From the NCBI GenBank assembly GCA_944359065.1, contig CALVSP010000012.1:1-32017 (forward strand): a DNA stretch of 32,017 bases, written 5' to 3'. The position numbers and the translations under genes are program-made. Origin of the DNA: an uncultured Bacilli bacterium (GTDB taxonomy: Bacteria > Bacillota_I > Bacilli_A > RF39 > UBA660). Shown here one piece after another: positions 23,310-32,017 of the stretch (the stretch's first letter is position 1; each line of letters begins with the position of its first letter). The notes below the pieces were generated by a model. The model worked only from the letters and a program-made list of their open reading frames with translations, was not told where the DNA came from and ran no database searches.

Positions 23310-26300
23310 CTTGATTCATCTAAATTATCTAATATATGCATACTACGCATTTTTTCAATTAATGTACTTGAAACTTTACCTCTTTTTTGTAAATCTTCGA
23401 TACTTAAAAATTCACCTTTATTTCTTTCTTCTACTATCGTTTTAGCAACAGTATCACCTAAGCCATCAATACTACTAAAAGGAGGAATTAAATTATTATC
23501 TTCATCTAAACAAAATGTCGTTGCTTGACTTTTATTTAAGTCGATATTTTTAAATTTTAATCCTCTAGCTGTCATTTCTAAAGCAAGTTTTAAACATTCT
23601 AAAATACCACTTTCTTTATTTGATGCATCAAAACCTTTATTTGATATTTCAAGCATTCTATTTTTAATAGCATCGTATCCTTTTATCATTGTTTCGATAT
23701 CAAAATCAGTTGCTTTAGTTGAAAACCAAGAAGCATAAAAGTAACTTGGATAATGAACTTTATAGTAAGCAATTCTAAATGCACTTGTAACATAAGCCGT
23801 AGCGTGGGCTTTCGGGAACATATATTTTATCTTACGACAAGAATCAATATACCAATCTTCTATGCCTGCTTCTTTCATTTCAGTTTCAAATTCAACCCAT
23901 TTATCTGGTTCTTTACTAGCTTTTCCTTTTCTTACAAATTCCATTATTTTAAATGCTTTAATTGGTTTCATTCCCTTTTGCATTAAATATACCATAATAT
24001 CATCACGACAACCGATTACTTCTTTAAATGGTACGATATTGTTTTTAATTAATTCTTGAGCATTACCTAACCATACATCAGTTCCGTGTGATAAACCTGA
24101 TATTTTAATTAATTCAGCAAATGTAGTTGGTTTTGTTTCCGCTACTAACCCAATTGTAAAAGGTGTTCCAAATTCTGGTATTCCTAAAGTACCTGTTTCG
24201 TTTAATATTTGTTCTTTTGTAACACCTAATGGTTCTGGTGATAGAAAAATTCCCATTGTTTTTTTATCATCTAGTGGAACTTTTGTTATATCGTGTCCAG
24301 ATAAATCTTGAATCATTCTTAATTGTGTTGGATCGGAATGACCTAAAATATCTAGTTTTAGAACATCTTGATCAATAGCGTGGTAATCAAAGTGAGTTGT
24401 TCGCCAAGCACTATTTGGATCATCTGCTGGATATTGGAAAGGCGTAAAATCAAAAACATCCATATATCCTGGTATTACGACTATTCCTCCCGGATGTTGA
24501 CCAGTCGTCCTTTTAACACCAGTACAACCGATAGCTAATCTTTCTATTTCCGCAGATTTTTTAGTTATTCCTTTATCTTCACAATAGCCTTTTACAAAAC
24601 CATAAGCTGTTTTATCGGCAACTGTTCCAATAGTACCAGCGCGATATACATTATCTTCACCAAATAAAACTTTAGTATATTCGTGAGCAGATGCTTGATT
24701 CAAATCGGAAAAGTTTAAATCAATATCAGGTACTTTATCAGCATTAAATCCTAAAAAGGTAGCGAAAGGCATATCATTACCATCTTTTAACATTTTAGTT
24801 TGACATTTTGGGCATTCCATATCAGGTAAATCAAAACCAGAAGAATAAGTATTGGCTAGTGGTACACCATCTATCTCAAAGACACTATGCTTACAATTTG
24901 GGCAACGATAATGAGCAGGTAATGGATTTACTTCAGTTATTCCCATCATTGTTGCAACGAATGACGAACCAACCGAACCACGCGAACCTACTAAGAAACC
25001 ATCATCATTAGATTTTTTAACTAATTTTTGGGCGATTAAATAAATAACATCAAAGCCTCCACCAATAATACCACCTAATGTTTTCTTTAATTTTTTTTCA
25101 GTTTCTTCTTCATTTAACTCAGGCTCAGTTATTTTAATTTCATTTCTAATTTTATCTTTAACAGCATCAAAACCTTGTAATATTGTTTCGTGTAGTATTT
25201 TAAATCCTTCTTCTTCAATATTAGAAATATTATTTCTTTTTAATTCTTCTTTAATACTATTAAATATACCATCACCATATAATTCTTTAGCAATTCGCTC
25301 TTCAATATTATAAGGTAATGGATCACCATACCAATCTTTAGCTTTTGTATAAACCAAATCTGTAACAGTTTCAACTGACTTATCGATTTTAGGCGAAAAA
25401 GGAACACCACCTGTTTCGATAATAACCTCAATAATTTCAACCATATCCGCTATTTTATTAGGATTGGTTATAACAATTTCTTTTCTTGTTTCTTCATCTA
25501 AAAACTCAAAATTTTCTAACATTTCATCGGTTGTTCTAAAATGTTGACTAGGTATTTCAGTAATATTATTTTTAGCTAAAGGATGTCTTCCCCCACCTGG
25601 TACTTTTTGGTTAACGATGATTTCCCTATATATTTTATCTTCTTTAAATAAATGATGCACATCACCAGTAGCAACTATTATTTTACCAGAATCTTTAGTT
25701 ACCCTAATTATTTTTCTAATTTGTTCCATTATTTCAATATTAGAGCCAAAATCATTAGTTTGTAATAAATGACTATAAACATCAACTGGTTGTACTTCAA
25801 CATAGTCATAAAAATTTATAATATTGGCTAATTCTTCATCAGATTTACTTTTTGCTTCAATAAAAACTTCACTTTCATAACAACCACTACCGATTAATAA
25901 ACCTTCTCTTAATTCATTTAAAACACTTCTTAAGATTCGAGGTGTCTTATATAAATAAACAGTATTGGCTAAAGAAATTATTTTAAATAGATTTTTTAAT
26001 CCGACTTTATTTTTAACTAATACATTAACGTGATAACTTCTTCCATATTTATGAATTTCACTTTTATCGATCATCTTATTTAATTGTGATACCTTTTCGA
26101 TATTTTGACTTGATAATTTTTGCATCATTTTATGAAATACTAAAGCAGTCCCTTCCGCATCATAATCAGCTCTATGATGAGCATCTTCATCCCAAGGAAC
26201 ATCATATCTTTTTACCAAAGCAGTTAAATTATGTCTAGCATAATTACTATCTAATACTCTTGATAATTCTAAGGTATCGATAACGGTATTTTTATATTCA

Positions 26301-27808
26301 CCTAAATTATATTTTTTATAACACATTTCTAGAAAAGATGTATCGAATTTAGCATTATGAGCAATCATTGGTAAATCGCCATACCAAGCAATAAATCTTT
26401 TAATAGCATTTTCTTCGTTATCTTTTCCTTCTAACATTTCATCAGTTATATTAGTAACTTCAGTTATTTTAGGAGGTAATTTTCTTCCCGGATTTATTAA
26501 CTCATCAAATCTATCGATTATTTCGCCATTATGTATTTTAACAGCGCCTATTTCGATAATAGTATCCCCACCACCAGCATTAAAACCAGTTGTTTCAAAG
26601 TCGAATACGACATATGTATTATCTAATAAAACAGAATCATTTTCTCTTACTACGATATTAACACTATCATCGATTAAAGTTAACTCCGTTCCATATATCG
26701 CTTTAAATTTATCTTTATCTTCTTTTCCTTTATTTAAATCACATACTAAGTGATAAACATCAGGATAAGCTTGAGCACCATTATGATCAGTTATAGCAAT
26801 AGCTTTATGGCCCCATTTATAAGCTTGTTTAACCAATGTTTTAGCATCCACAACACCATCCATTTGACTCATCATCGTATGAGCGTGCAATTCAACTCTT
26901 TTTTCTAAAGCTTCATCTTTAGGTGTTTCAATAACTTTATCACTTTTATTAACATCTCTTAAATTTAAAACAATTTCATTCGAATATTTATCAAATTTAG
27001 TATATCCGCGAAATTTATACCAAGTATTATTTTTGATATTTTTCTTATAAAAATCAAAATCACTTTGTTCTTTAACAAATAATTTCGCATACATACTATC
27101 AGTAAAATCAGTTATTTTTAAAGTAAATATTTTAAAATTAGTTTTACTTGATTCAAATACATCAATACCAAAAACATAAGCTTCGATACTAACATTATCT
27201 TCTTCAGCAAATATTCCACTTATTTCGTGAGTTACTTTTGGTATAAAACTACCCATTATTTCAATAATTTCTTTTTTTTCTGTTGGTACTTCAACTACTT
27301 TCGCTTCTTCGATTTCTTTCCTTATTTCTTTACTTTTTTCCTCATCAATTACAATATTTATATTTATATCATCAAAACCAATACTATTTAATAAATCAAT
27401 TAATTTAACTTCAATTGATTTAAATTTCATCTCTTCTGCTTTATTAGCTACTTTAATAGTAATTACATTTTCATTTATATCTAAGTTATCAGTTATAAAA
27501 GTTTCTAATAATGGATATTCTTTTAAGTTTTGATTTAATAAATAATTGTAATAATCTTTTATATATTCATTATTTTTATCTTCTACTTTAAATGAAACAC
27601 TTACTTTATAGTTTTTAAAATTATTTTTTAAACATTTTAAAAATTCTATATAAGTAGTAAGTGGTAAAGTATTTTTTAAAGTAATAAAAAAATGATAACA
27701 AGTTTTATCTTTATTGCCTACTATTTTATCTAATTTTCCTTCATTAAAAAAATTAAATAAGTTTTCATCTAATTTAATTTGATTTAATAATAAGACAAGT
27801 TTTTCCAT
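23291..27808 (-). CDS. polC: DNA polymerase III alpha subunit, PolC type
   Basis: The 1505-residue replicative polymerase has the PolC order: N-terminal domain, OB fold (about 190-285), PHP domain beginning near ELHAHTMMSQMDG (His308-His310) and interrupted by a DEDDh 3'-5' exonuclease (VFDFETTGFNAGG, 403-408), then the polymerase core with zinc-binding CPNC and CPKC pairs, PDIDLNFS and DILGHSDPT, and a C-terminal helix-hairpin-helix region. PolC is confined to low-GC Gram-positives and relatives. The ATG at 27808 has a GGGTGG site; an in-frame ATG 18 codons upstream lacks one. A terminator separates it from prmC, so it should have its own promoter, which I could not locate clearly. Confidence 0.97.
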   Translation of the reverse strand: MEKLVLLLNQIKLDENLFNFFNEGKLDKIVGNKDKTCYHFFITLKNTLPLTTYIEFLKCLKNNFKNYKVSVSFKVEDKNNEYIKDYYNYLLNQNLKEYPLLETFITDNLDINENVITIKVANKAEEMKFKSIEVKLIDLLNSIGFDDININIVIDEEKSKEIRKEIEEAKVVEVPTEKKEIIEIMGSFIPKVTHEISGIFAEEDNVSIEAYVFGIDVFESSKTNFKIFTLKITDFTDSMYAKLFVKEQSDFDFYKKNIKNNTWYKFRGYTKFDKYSNEIVLNLRDVNKSDKVIETPKDEALEKRVELHAHTMMSQMDGVVDAKTLVKQAYKWGHKAIAITDHNGAQAYPDVYHLVCDLNKGKEDKDKFKAIYGTELTLIDDSVNIVVRENDSVLLDNTYVVFDFETTGFNAGGGDTIIEIGAVKIHNGEIIDRFDELINPGRKLPPKITEVTNITDEMLEGKDNEENAIKRFIAWYGDLPMIAHNAKFDTSFLEMCYKKYNLGEYKNTVIDTLELSRVLDSNYARHNLTALVKRYDVPWDEDAHHRADYDAEGTALVFHKMMQKLSSQNIEKVSQLNKMIDKSEIHKYGRSYHVNVLVKNKVGLKNLFKIISLANTVYLYKTPRILRSVLNELREGLLIGSGCYESEVFIEAKSKSDEELANIINFYDYVEVQPVDVYSHLLQTNDFGSNIEIMEQIRKIIRVTKDSGKIIVATGDVHHLFKEDKIYREIIVNQKVPGGGRHPLAKNNITEIPSQHFRTTDEMLENFEFLDEETRKEIVITNPNKIADMVEIIEVIIETGGVPFSPKIDKSVETVTDLVYTKAKDWYGDPLPYNIEERIAKELYGDGIFNSIKEELKRNNISNIEEEGFKILHETILQGFDAVKDKIRNEIKITEPELNEEETEKKLKKTLGGIIGGGFDVIYLIAQKLVKKSNDDGFLVGSRGSVGSSFVATMMGITEVNPLPAHYRCPNCKHSVFEIDGVPLANTYSSGFDLPDMECPKCQTKMLKDGNDMPFATFLGFNADKVPDIDLNFSDLNQASAHEYTKVLFGEDNVYRAGTIGTVADKTAYGFVKGYCEDKGITKKSAEIERLAIGCTGVKRTTGQHPGGIVVIPGYMDVFDFTPFQYPADDPNSAWRTTHFDYHAIDQDVLKLDILGHSDPTQLRMIQDLSGHDITKVPLDDKKTMGIFLSPEPLGVTKEQILNETGTLGIPEFGTPFTIGLVAETKPTTFAELIKISGLSHGTDVWLGNAQELIKNNIVPFKEVIGCRDDIMVYLMQKGMKPIKAFKIMEFVRKGKASKEPDKWVEFETEMKEAGIEDWYIDSCRKIKYMFPKAHATAYVTSAFRIAYYKVHYPSYFYASWFSTKATDFDIETMIKGYDAIKNRMLEISNKGFDASNKESGILECLKLALEMTARGLKFKNIDLNKSQATTFCLDEDNNLIPPFSSIDGLGDTVAKTIVEERNKGEFLSIEDLQKRGKVSSTLIEKMRSMHILDNLDESSQLSLF

Positions 27809-27860
27809 TTTTACCACCCAATATATTGTATCAAATTTCATAATTTTTTTAAATAGTTTC

Positions 27861-27887
27861 ATTAAAAAAACTCTATTTAAGAGTTTT
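27861..27887 (-). terminator. Terminator after prmC
   Basis: On the minus strand AAAACTCT, a five-base loop and AGAGTTTT form an eight-base-pair stem, followed by TTT. It overlaps the prmC stop codon region and ends before polC. Confidence 0.7.
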
Positions 27888-28581
27888 CGATAAATATATA
27901 TCTATCTTTACCAGATAAATCTTTTTCAATAGTAACATTACATTTTAAATATTGATGAACTAAAGACTCTATTTTTTTTGCTTGTTTATATCCTATTTCA
28001 AAAGCAATTAAATAATCTTTTTTTAAATAATTTTTAGCATTTTTTAATATTTGTTCGTAATAATATAAACCATTATTATCTGCATATAAAGCAAGATGTG
28101 GTTCGTTATTTTTAACTACATCCATAATTTCTTCATCATAAGCAATATATGGTGGATTACTTATAATAACATCATATTTTTTATTTAATGGTTTTAGCAT
28201 ATCCCCTAAATAAAAATTTATATTAACCTTATTATTAATAGCATTTTTTTTAGCCACTTCTAAAGCATCATTAGAAATATCCACAGCATCAACATTGCTA
28301 TTTAAATTTTTAGCTAAAGAAATCGCAATACATCCACTTCCTGTACCTAAATCAACTATATTTAAATTATTTTTATTTTTTAATCTTTTTATTACCCGAT
28401 CAACTAATTCTTCTGTTTCAAATCTAGGTATTAAAACATTTTCATTAACTTCAATAATACTACCATAAAATTCAACATCACCAACTATATATTGAACTGG
28501 CATTCCTTGATTTAATTTATTAATACCTTCTTCTAATTTATCAGAATCTAAATATTTTTTTAAATATTCAATATCAGTCAA
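27877..28581 (-). CDS. prmC: Release factor glutamine methyltransferase, short N-terminus
   Basis: The 234-residue enzyme methylates the Gln of the GGQ motif in release factors. The SAM-binding Rossmann motif is IVDLGTGSGCIAISLA and the catalytic NPPY is in IISNPPYIAYD. Compared with E. coli PrmC (277 residues) the N-terminal recognition domain is about 40 residues shorter: the conserved PVQYIVGDVEFYG begins near residue 28 rather than 68. The start is TTG, with AGAGGAG, inside the end of prfA, six to seven bases upstream; one base separates the prfA stop from this TTG. prmC directly after prfA is a common arrangement, and its substrate is the product of that gene. Confidence 0.92.
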   Translation of the reverse strand: MTDIEYLKKYLDSDKLEEGINKLNQGMPVQYIVGDVEFYGSIIEVNENVLIPRFETEELVDRVIKRLKNKNNLNIVDLGTGSGCIAISLAKNLNSNVDAVDISNDALEVAKKNAINNKVNINFYLGDMLKPLNKKYDVIISNPPYIAYDEEIMDVVKNNEPHLALYADNNGLYYYEQILKNAKNYLKKDYLIAFEIGYKQAKKIESLVHQYLKCNVTIEKDLSGKDRYIFIENS

Positions 28582-28582
28582 A

Positions 28583-29638
28583 TTATTCTCCTCTTAATTT
28601 TCTATTTTGATCTTCAATTATTAATGCATCGATTACTTTATCAATATCCCCCTGCATTACTCTATCTAATGTATTTAAGGTAAAACCAATACGATGATCA
28701 GTTACACGATTTTGTGGATAATTGTATGTTCTTATTTTTTCTGATCTATCACCAGTACCAATTTTACTTCTTCTTTCTTCCCCCATTTCTTTTTCTCTTT
28801 CTTGCATTTTTAAATCATATAAACGAGTTTGTAATATTTTAATGGCTTTTTCTTTATTTTTAATTTGACTTCTTTCAGTTTGTGAATAAACTACAATTCC
28901 GGTTGGGATATGCGTTAATCTAACGGCTGAATCAGTTGTATTAACGCCTTGACCACCACAACCACTACTTCTTGTTATATCAACCCTAACATCGTTCATA
29001 TCTAAATCACAATCTAATTCTTCAGCTTCTGGCATAACTAAAACTGTAGCAGTTGATGTATGAACTCGTCCTTGTGTTTCAGTAACTGGTACTCTTTGAA
29101 CACGATGGGCCCCAGATTCATATTTTAATTTGGAATAAACATTTTCACCTCTTACAATAAAACTAATCAAAGTGTATCCGCCAGCTTCAGATTTTTCTTC
29201 TTCGACTATCTCAATTTTCCAACCATTTCTTTCTGCTAATTTTTTATACATGTCAAATAAATCACCAGCAAAAATATTGCCTTCATCACCACCAGCTGCT
29301 CCCCTAATTTCAACAATAACATCTTTGCCGTCATTTGGATCTTTTGGTAATAACATTACTTCAATATCTTTAACTAACTTATCTAATTTGTTTTGATTAC
29401 TTTCTAATTCCTCTTTAGCAAATTCTCCTAATTCTGGATCTTTTACCATCTCTTTAGCAGCTTCAATATCATTAGTTATTTTTTTATATTCTTGATAAGC
29501 ATCATAAGCATCTTTTAAGCTTGCTTGCTCTTTAGATAAACTAGTAGCTTTTTTAATATCTGATATATTTTCTGGTTTCATCAACTCTTCAGTTATTTCG
29601 TTATATCTTTTTTCAATAGCAGTTAATCTTTCTATCAT
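28583..29638 (-). CDS. prfA: Peptide chain release factor 1
   Basis: The 351-residue class I release factor recognises UAA and UAG. It has the PVT tripeptide anticodon (PxT, release factor 1 type) in [17 protein letters not shown] and the GGQ motif in [16 protein letters not shown], whose Gln is modified by PrmC. The ATG at 29638 follows a GGGTGA site; a GTG three codons earlier lies within that site. It has its own sigma-A promoter and is transcribed with prmC. Confidence 0.96.
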   Translation of the reverse strand: MIERLTAIEKRYNEITEELMKPENISDIKKATSLSKEQASLKDAYDAYQEYKKITNDIEAAKEMVKDPELGEFAKEELESNQNKLDKLVKDIEVMLLPKDPNDGKDVIVEIRGAAGGDEGNIFAGDLFDMYKKLAERNGWKIEIVEEEKSEAGGYTLISFIVRGENVYSKLKYESGAHRVQRVPVTETQGRVHTSTATVLVMPEAEELDCDLDMNDVRVDITRSSGCGGQGVNTTDSAVRLTHIPTGIVVYSQTERSQIKNKEKAIKILQTRLYDLKMQEREKEMGEERRSKIGTGDRSEKIRTYNYPQNRVTDHRIGFTLNTLDRVMQGDIDKVIDALIIEDQNRKLRGE

Positions 29639-29664
29639 AATATTCACCCATTTCTCAATATAAG

Positions 29665-29693
29665 ATTATACTATATAATTTAATATTTTACAA
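29665..29693 (-). promoter_or_regulatory. Sigma-A promoter of prfA-prmC
   Basis: On the minus strand TTGTAA and a perfect TATAAT are separated by exactly 17 bases, about 27 bases upstream of the prfA start. Confidence 0.75.
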
Positions 29694-29720
29694 ATAAAAA
29701 CTTACTCAAACAGAATAAGT
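29694..29720 (-). terminator. Terminator after the phosphohexomutase gene
   Basis: On the minus strand ACTTATTC, a five-base loop and GAGTAAGT (one G-U pair), then a T run; it overlaps the stop codon and immediately precedes the prfA promoter. Confidence 0.7.
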
Positions 29721-31058
29721 ATTTATTATTTTCATAAATTCATCATTAATTTCTTGTAATCTTTGTTTAGTATTGGCTTCAAATCTAGCGCTTATAATAG
29801 GACCTGTATTAGAAAATCTAATCAATGCCCAACCATCTTCAAATTCGACTCTTATTCCATCGATATCATTATATCTATATTTTTTATTAATAGCATATTT
29901 CTTTACTTCCTCAACTGTTTGATATTTTTTCTCTTCGGTCGTATTTATTTTTAATTCATCAGTTGCATAATATAAATTTATATCATTATATAATTCATCT
30001 AAATTTTTATTACTATTTGATAATAACTCAACCATACGTAATCCAGCATACAATCCATCATCAAAACCATAGAATTTATCTCCAAACCACATATGACCAG
30101 AATATTCTCCTGCAAACTCTATTTTTTCTTCATGCATTTTACGATACATATAAGAATTACCTGTACGATACATAATATGTTCGTAATTTAATTTATTTAA
30201 CTCATCTATCAAAGATTTAGAACATTTAACATCATATAATGCTTTATTAACTATTTTGTCTTTTAAATAACGATACATCATTATCATATAAACATCTGAA
30301 TTAATAATATTTCCTTTATTATCAATTATTCTTACTCGATCACCATCAGCATCCATAGCAATACCAATATCATAACCTAGTTCCACTACTCTTTTTTGAA
30401 TATCAACTAAATTAGAACTTATTGATGGATCAGGATGATGATTAGGGAAAGTTGGATCACTATCACAATATAATAAATCATAAGTTATATTTAATTTGTC
30501 TAATATTTCTTTTATAATAACTGATACAGTTCCATTACCACAATCGAATACTGCTTTAATATTTTTATTTATTTTTAAATTATTGACTATTAAATCAATA
30601 TATTCATTTTTAATATCATAATTTGATAAAATACCATTTCCTTTTACAAAATCATTTTTATTAGTAAAGTCCCTAAATGCAATTATTTCCTCGCCTGCAG
30701 CATTACCATTTTCATCAAACGAAATTTTAAATCCATTATGATTACTTGGATTATGAGAAGCTGTAATCATAATTGCTGCCCATTTATTTAAATGTTGTCT
30801 TGCATAATAGTACATTGGCGTTGTAACCAAACCTAAATTAGTCACATTAACACCTGTTTCTAATAATCCTTTAATAAGATTATTAGCTAAATTAGGAGAT
30901 GATAACCTATTATCATATCCAACTAAAACTTCTTTTTTTCCTCTCAACTTTACATAACTACCAAAACTTTTACCTAATATATAAGCCGTTTCATCAGTTA
31001 TTTGTTCATTATAAATTCCTCTTATATCATATGCTCTAAAAATTGTTTGATTAATCAT
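29706..31058 (-). CDS. Phosphomannomutase/phosphoglucomutase (alpha-D-phosphohexomutase)
   Basis: The 450-residue enzyme interconverts hexose 1- and 6-phosphates. It has the four phosphohexomutase signatures: the phosphoserine loop ITASHNPSN (Ser101), the metal-binding DADGDRV, the sugar-binding EYSGHMWF, and the C-terminal phosphate-binding RFSNTGP. Its length matches the PMM/PGM bifunctional type rather than the ~570-residue Bacillus PgcA type. Substrate preference is not resolved. The ATG at 31058 has GGAGG upstream and overlaps the dgkA stop as ATGA; an ATG four codons earlier overlaps the ribosome binding site. It supplies precursors for cell-envelope sugars. Confidence 0.93.
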   Translation of the reverse strand: MINQTIFRAYDIRGIYNEQITDETAYILGKSFGSYVKLRGKKEVLVGYDNRLSSPNLANNLIKGLLETGVNVTNLGLVTTPMYYYARQHLNKWAAIMITASHNPSNHNGFKISFDENGNAAGEEIIAFRDFTNKNDFVKGNGILSNYDIKNEYIDLIVNNLKINKNIKAVFDCGNGTVSVIIKEILDKLNITYDLLYCDSDPTFPNHHPDPSISSNLVDIQKRVVELGYDIGIAMDADGDRVRIIDNKGNIINSDVYMIMMYRYLKDKIVNKALYDVKCSKSLIDELNKLNYEHIMYRTGNSYMYRKMHEEKIEFAGEYSGHMWFGDKFYGFDDGLYAGLRMVELLSNSNKNLDELYNDINLYYATDELKINTTEEKKYQTVEEVKKYAINKKYRYNDIDGIRVEFEDGWALIRFSNTGPIISARFEANTKQRLQEINDEFMKIINTYSV

Positions 31059-31447
31059 AAATTCCTCCATATTTCTAATAATTTTGGTCCAAAAATCATA
31101 ATACCAATTACTACTGATACCATAGCAACTACTAATACCGCACCGGCTGATGTATCTTTTGCTAACTTAGCTTTGGGATTAATTTCTGGCATACAAATAT
31201 CGATTGCTGTTTCAATAGCAGTATTCATTAATTCTAAAGTTATAACAAAACCAAATAGCAATATACATATTAGCCATTCTGTTTTACTTATATTTAAAAT
31301 AAATCCAAAAGCTATTACTAATAACATTACCATAAAATGAATACATAAATTTCTTTCATTTAATATATTTACTCTTATACCTTCAAAAGCATAATAAAAA
31401 CTTTTAAATAAAGATGGTTTTGTTTTTTTAAATTTTTTTTTGAACAT
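31055..31447 (-). CDS. dgkA: Diacylglycerol/undecaprenol kinase (DgkA family)
   Basis: The 130-residue membrane protein has the DgkA family layout: an amphipathic N-terminus (SFYYAFEGIRVNILNERN), three hydrophobic helices, and the signatures ELMNTAIETAID and KLAKDTSAGAVLV that hold the active-site Glu and Asp residues. In Gram-positives this family phosphorylates undecaprenol to feed the carrier-lipid pool. The ATG at 31447 is preceded by AGGTGAG; the frame extends 18 codons upstream without a ribosome binding site. No PAP2 fusion. It is the first gene of a two-gene unit with the phosphohexomutase. Confidence 0.93.
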   Translation of the reverse strand: MFKKKFKKTKPSLFKSFYYAFEGIRVNILNERNLCIHFMVMLLVIAFGFILNISKTEWLICILLFGFVITLELMNTAIETAIDICMPEINPKAKLAKDTSAGAVLVVAMVSVVIGIMIFGPKLLEIWRNL

Positions 31448-31466
31448 ATACTCACCTACTAATATA

Positions 31467-31495
31467 AGTATACACATTAATTTTTTAAAAATCAA
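31467..31495 (-). promoter_or_regulatory. Sigma-A promoter of dgkA and the phosphohexomutase gene
   Basis: On the minus strand TTGATT and TATACT are separated by exactly 17 bases, about 20 bases upstream of the dgkA start. Confidence 0.7.
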
Positions 31496-31504
31496 TTGCA
31501 CTTT

Positions 31505-31531
31505 ACAAAAAAATCTAAATTGTCTTAGATT
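31505..31531 (-). terminator. Terminator after the Fic gene
   Basis: On the minus strand AATCTAA, a six-base loop and TTAGATT form a seven-base-pair stem over the stop codon, followed by six T. Confidence 0.75.
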
Positions 31532-32017
31532 CTTTTTTTTCTTTTATCAACGCCTTCTCAAATTGCATAATTAATAATGTTTTCGAATAACGAGCATTCT
31601 TCATTGCTTCCTCTAAATCTTTTTTTTTCATTTTTGACCAATCCAACGTATAATCTGGAATATTAGCTTCAACAAATTCTCGCATAAATTCTCTTATTGT
31701 TCTACCATTACCTTCTCTAAATGGATGAATTGTCAATAAATCATAATAAAATTGCGCTAAAAAAATAGAATAATCTTGCAAATTATGACAATTTTTAAAA
31801 TCGTCTTGCATTTCTTTTAAAACAAGATCTAAATGGTAATCAATTTCTTTTTCACTTACAAAATAAGATCCTGGCTTTGTCATATAAACAGTTCTATATT
31901 TACCAGCAAAAGGATATAAATCACCAAAAAGATATTTATGAATGTCACATAAATGTTTTTTATCAAATGTTCCTGAAATTGGTTTTTCATACAATTCTAC
32001 TAATCTCTCAAAAGTTA
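31515..32017 (-). CDS. Fic/DOC-family protein, N-terminus beyond the window
   Basis: At least 167 residues are encoded here and the frame remains open to the window edge, so the true start is not visible. The Fic core is intact: the GTFDKKHLCDIHKYLFGDLYPFAG region, the flap segment around MTKPGSYF, and the active-site motif HPFREGNGR with catalytic His. Fic enzymes transfer AMP (or another nucleotide moiety) from a nucleotide to target proteins and often act as toxins or regulators. The inhibitory S/T-x3-E-G/N helix is not seen in this part; it may lie in the missing N-terminus or in a separate antitoxin gene upstream. Confidence 0.9.
   Translation of the reverse strand, partial: TFERLVELYEKPISGTFDKKHLCDIHKYLFGDLYPFAGKYRTVYMTKPGSYFVSEKEIDYHLDLVLKEMQDDFKNCHNLQDYSIFLAQFYYDLLTIHPFREGNGRTIREFMREFVEANIPDYTLDWSKMKKKDLEEAMKNARYSKTLLIMQFEKALIKEKKESKTI

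Noticed and set aside
27809-27862. Upstream ATG giving an 18-residue longer PolC
   Set aside because: No ribosome binding site precedes it, it lies at the prmC terminator tail, and the ATG at 27808 has a GGGTGG site and the expected PolC N-terminus.
31448-31501. Upstream extension of dgkA
   Set aside because: The extension lacks a ribosome binding site and overlaps the near-consensus promoter at 31467-31495; the ATG at 31447 has AGGTGAG.
1-32017. Possible defence or mobile island linking the RhuM-like gene at one end and the Fic gene at the other
   Set aside because: The ~30 kb between them is core metabolism, replication, translation and sporulation genes with no integrase, transposase, att-like repeat or phage gene, so the two are unrelated edges of the window.

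Overview
The window is AT-rich DNA from an endospore-forming, low-GC Gram-positive (Bacillota, class Bacilli in the broad sense). The reasons are a PolC-type replicative DNA polymerase, a complete three-gene GerA-type germinant receptor operon, a cysteine-rich CotY/CotZ-like spore coat protein, a mannose-family PTS, and strong AGGAGG/AGGTGA ribosome binding sites. TGA is used as a stop (for example at dgkA, both gerA/gerC junctions and RhuM), so this is the standard bacterial code and not the Mollicutes code 4. The lineage looks like one of the AT-rich, mostly uncultured host-associated Bacilli. That placement is inference. No rRNA, tRNA, CRISPR array or insertion sequence was seen. No gene-free stretch exceeds 300 bases.

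Layout. 1-815: a truncated RhuM-family gene (minus) and an overlapping unidentified reading frame that leaves the window. 991-7074: a sugar-uptake locus. ptsH, ptsI, IIB, IIC, IID, IIA and a HAD phosphatase form one minus-strand operon, and a two-SIS-domain aminosugar-phosphate enzyme converges on it. 7160-9016: a DMT/EamA-type permease (minus) and the UV-damage endonuclease uvsE (plus). 9009-10084: a two-gene redox operon with a rubredoxin/rubrerythrin-like fusion and a 2[4Fe-4S] ferredoxin-like protein. 10143-11636: two tandem paralogous genes of unknown function with their own sigma-A promoter. 11692-14250: a Ca2+-type P-type ATPase. 14377-18061: the gerA-gerC-gerB operon behind a probable sigma-G promoter. 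18062-22316: a minus-strand group (anchored hypothetical protein, patatin lipase, trpS, popT/DUF368). 22450-22896: spore coat gene (plus). 22908-29638: hypothetical protein, polC, prmC and prfA (minus). 29706-31447: dgkA and a phosphohexomutase (minus). 31515-32017: a Fic-family protein cut by the window edge.

How the genes fit together. The PTS operon carries its own HPr and Enzyme I, so it can phosphorylate its sugar without other loci; its HPr has Glu where the regulatory Ser46 normally sits. The SIS enzyme and the HAD phosphatase are the likely downstream steps for an amino- or amido-sugar phosphate. Germination receptor, coat protein and UvsE fit a spore former. popT and dgkA both concern membrane lipid carriers or lipid phosphorylation, and the phosphohexomutase feeds sugar-nucleotide synthesis for the envelope. 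prfA-prmC is the usual release-factor/modifier pair.

Most of the window is ordinary core genome. The parts most worth a second look are the HPr with Glu46, the tandem paralogs whose two ends match while their middles differ, the rubrerythrin-like protein that has lost its diiron ligands beside an atypical ferredoxin, the truncated RhuM gene, and several regulatory hairpins inside genes or leaders.
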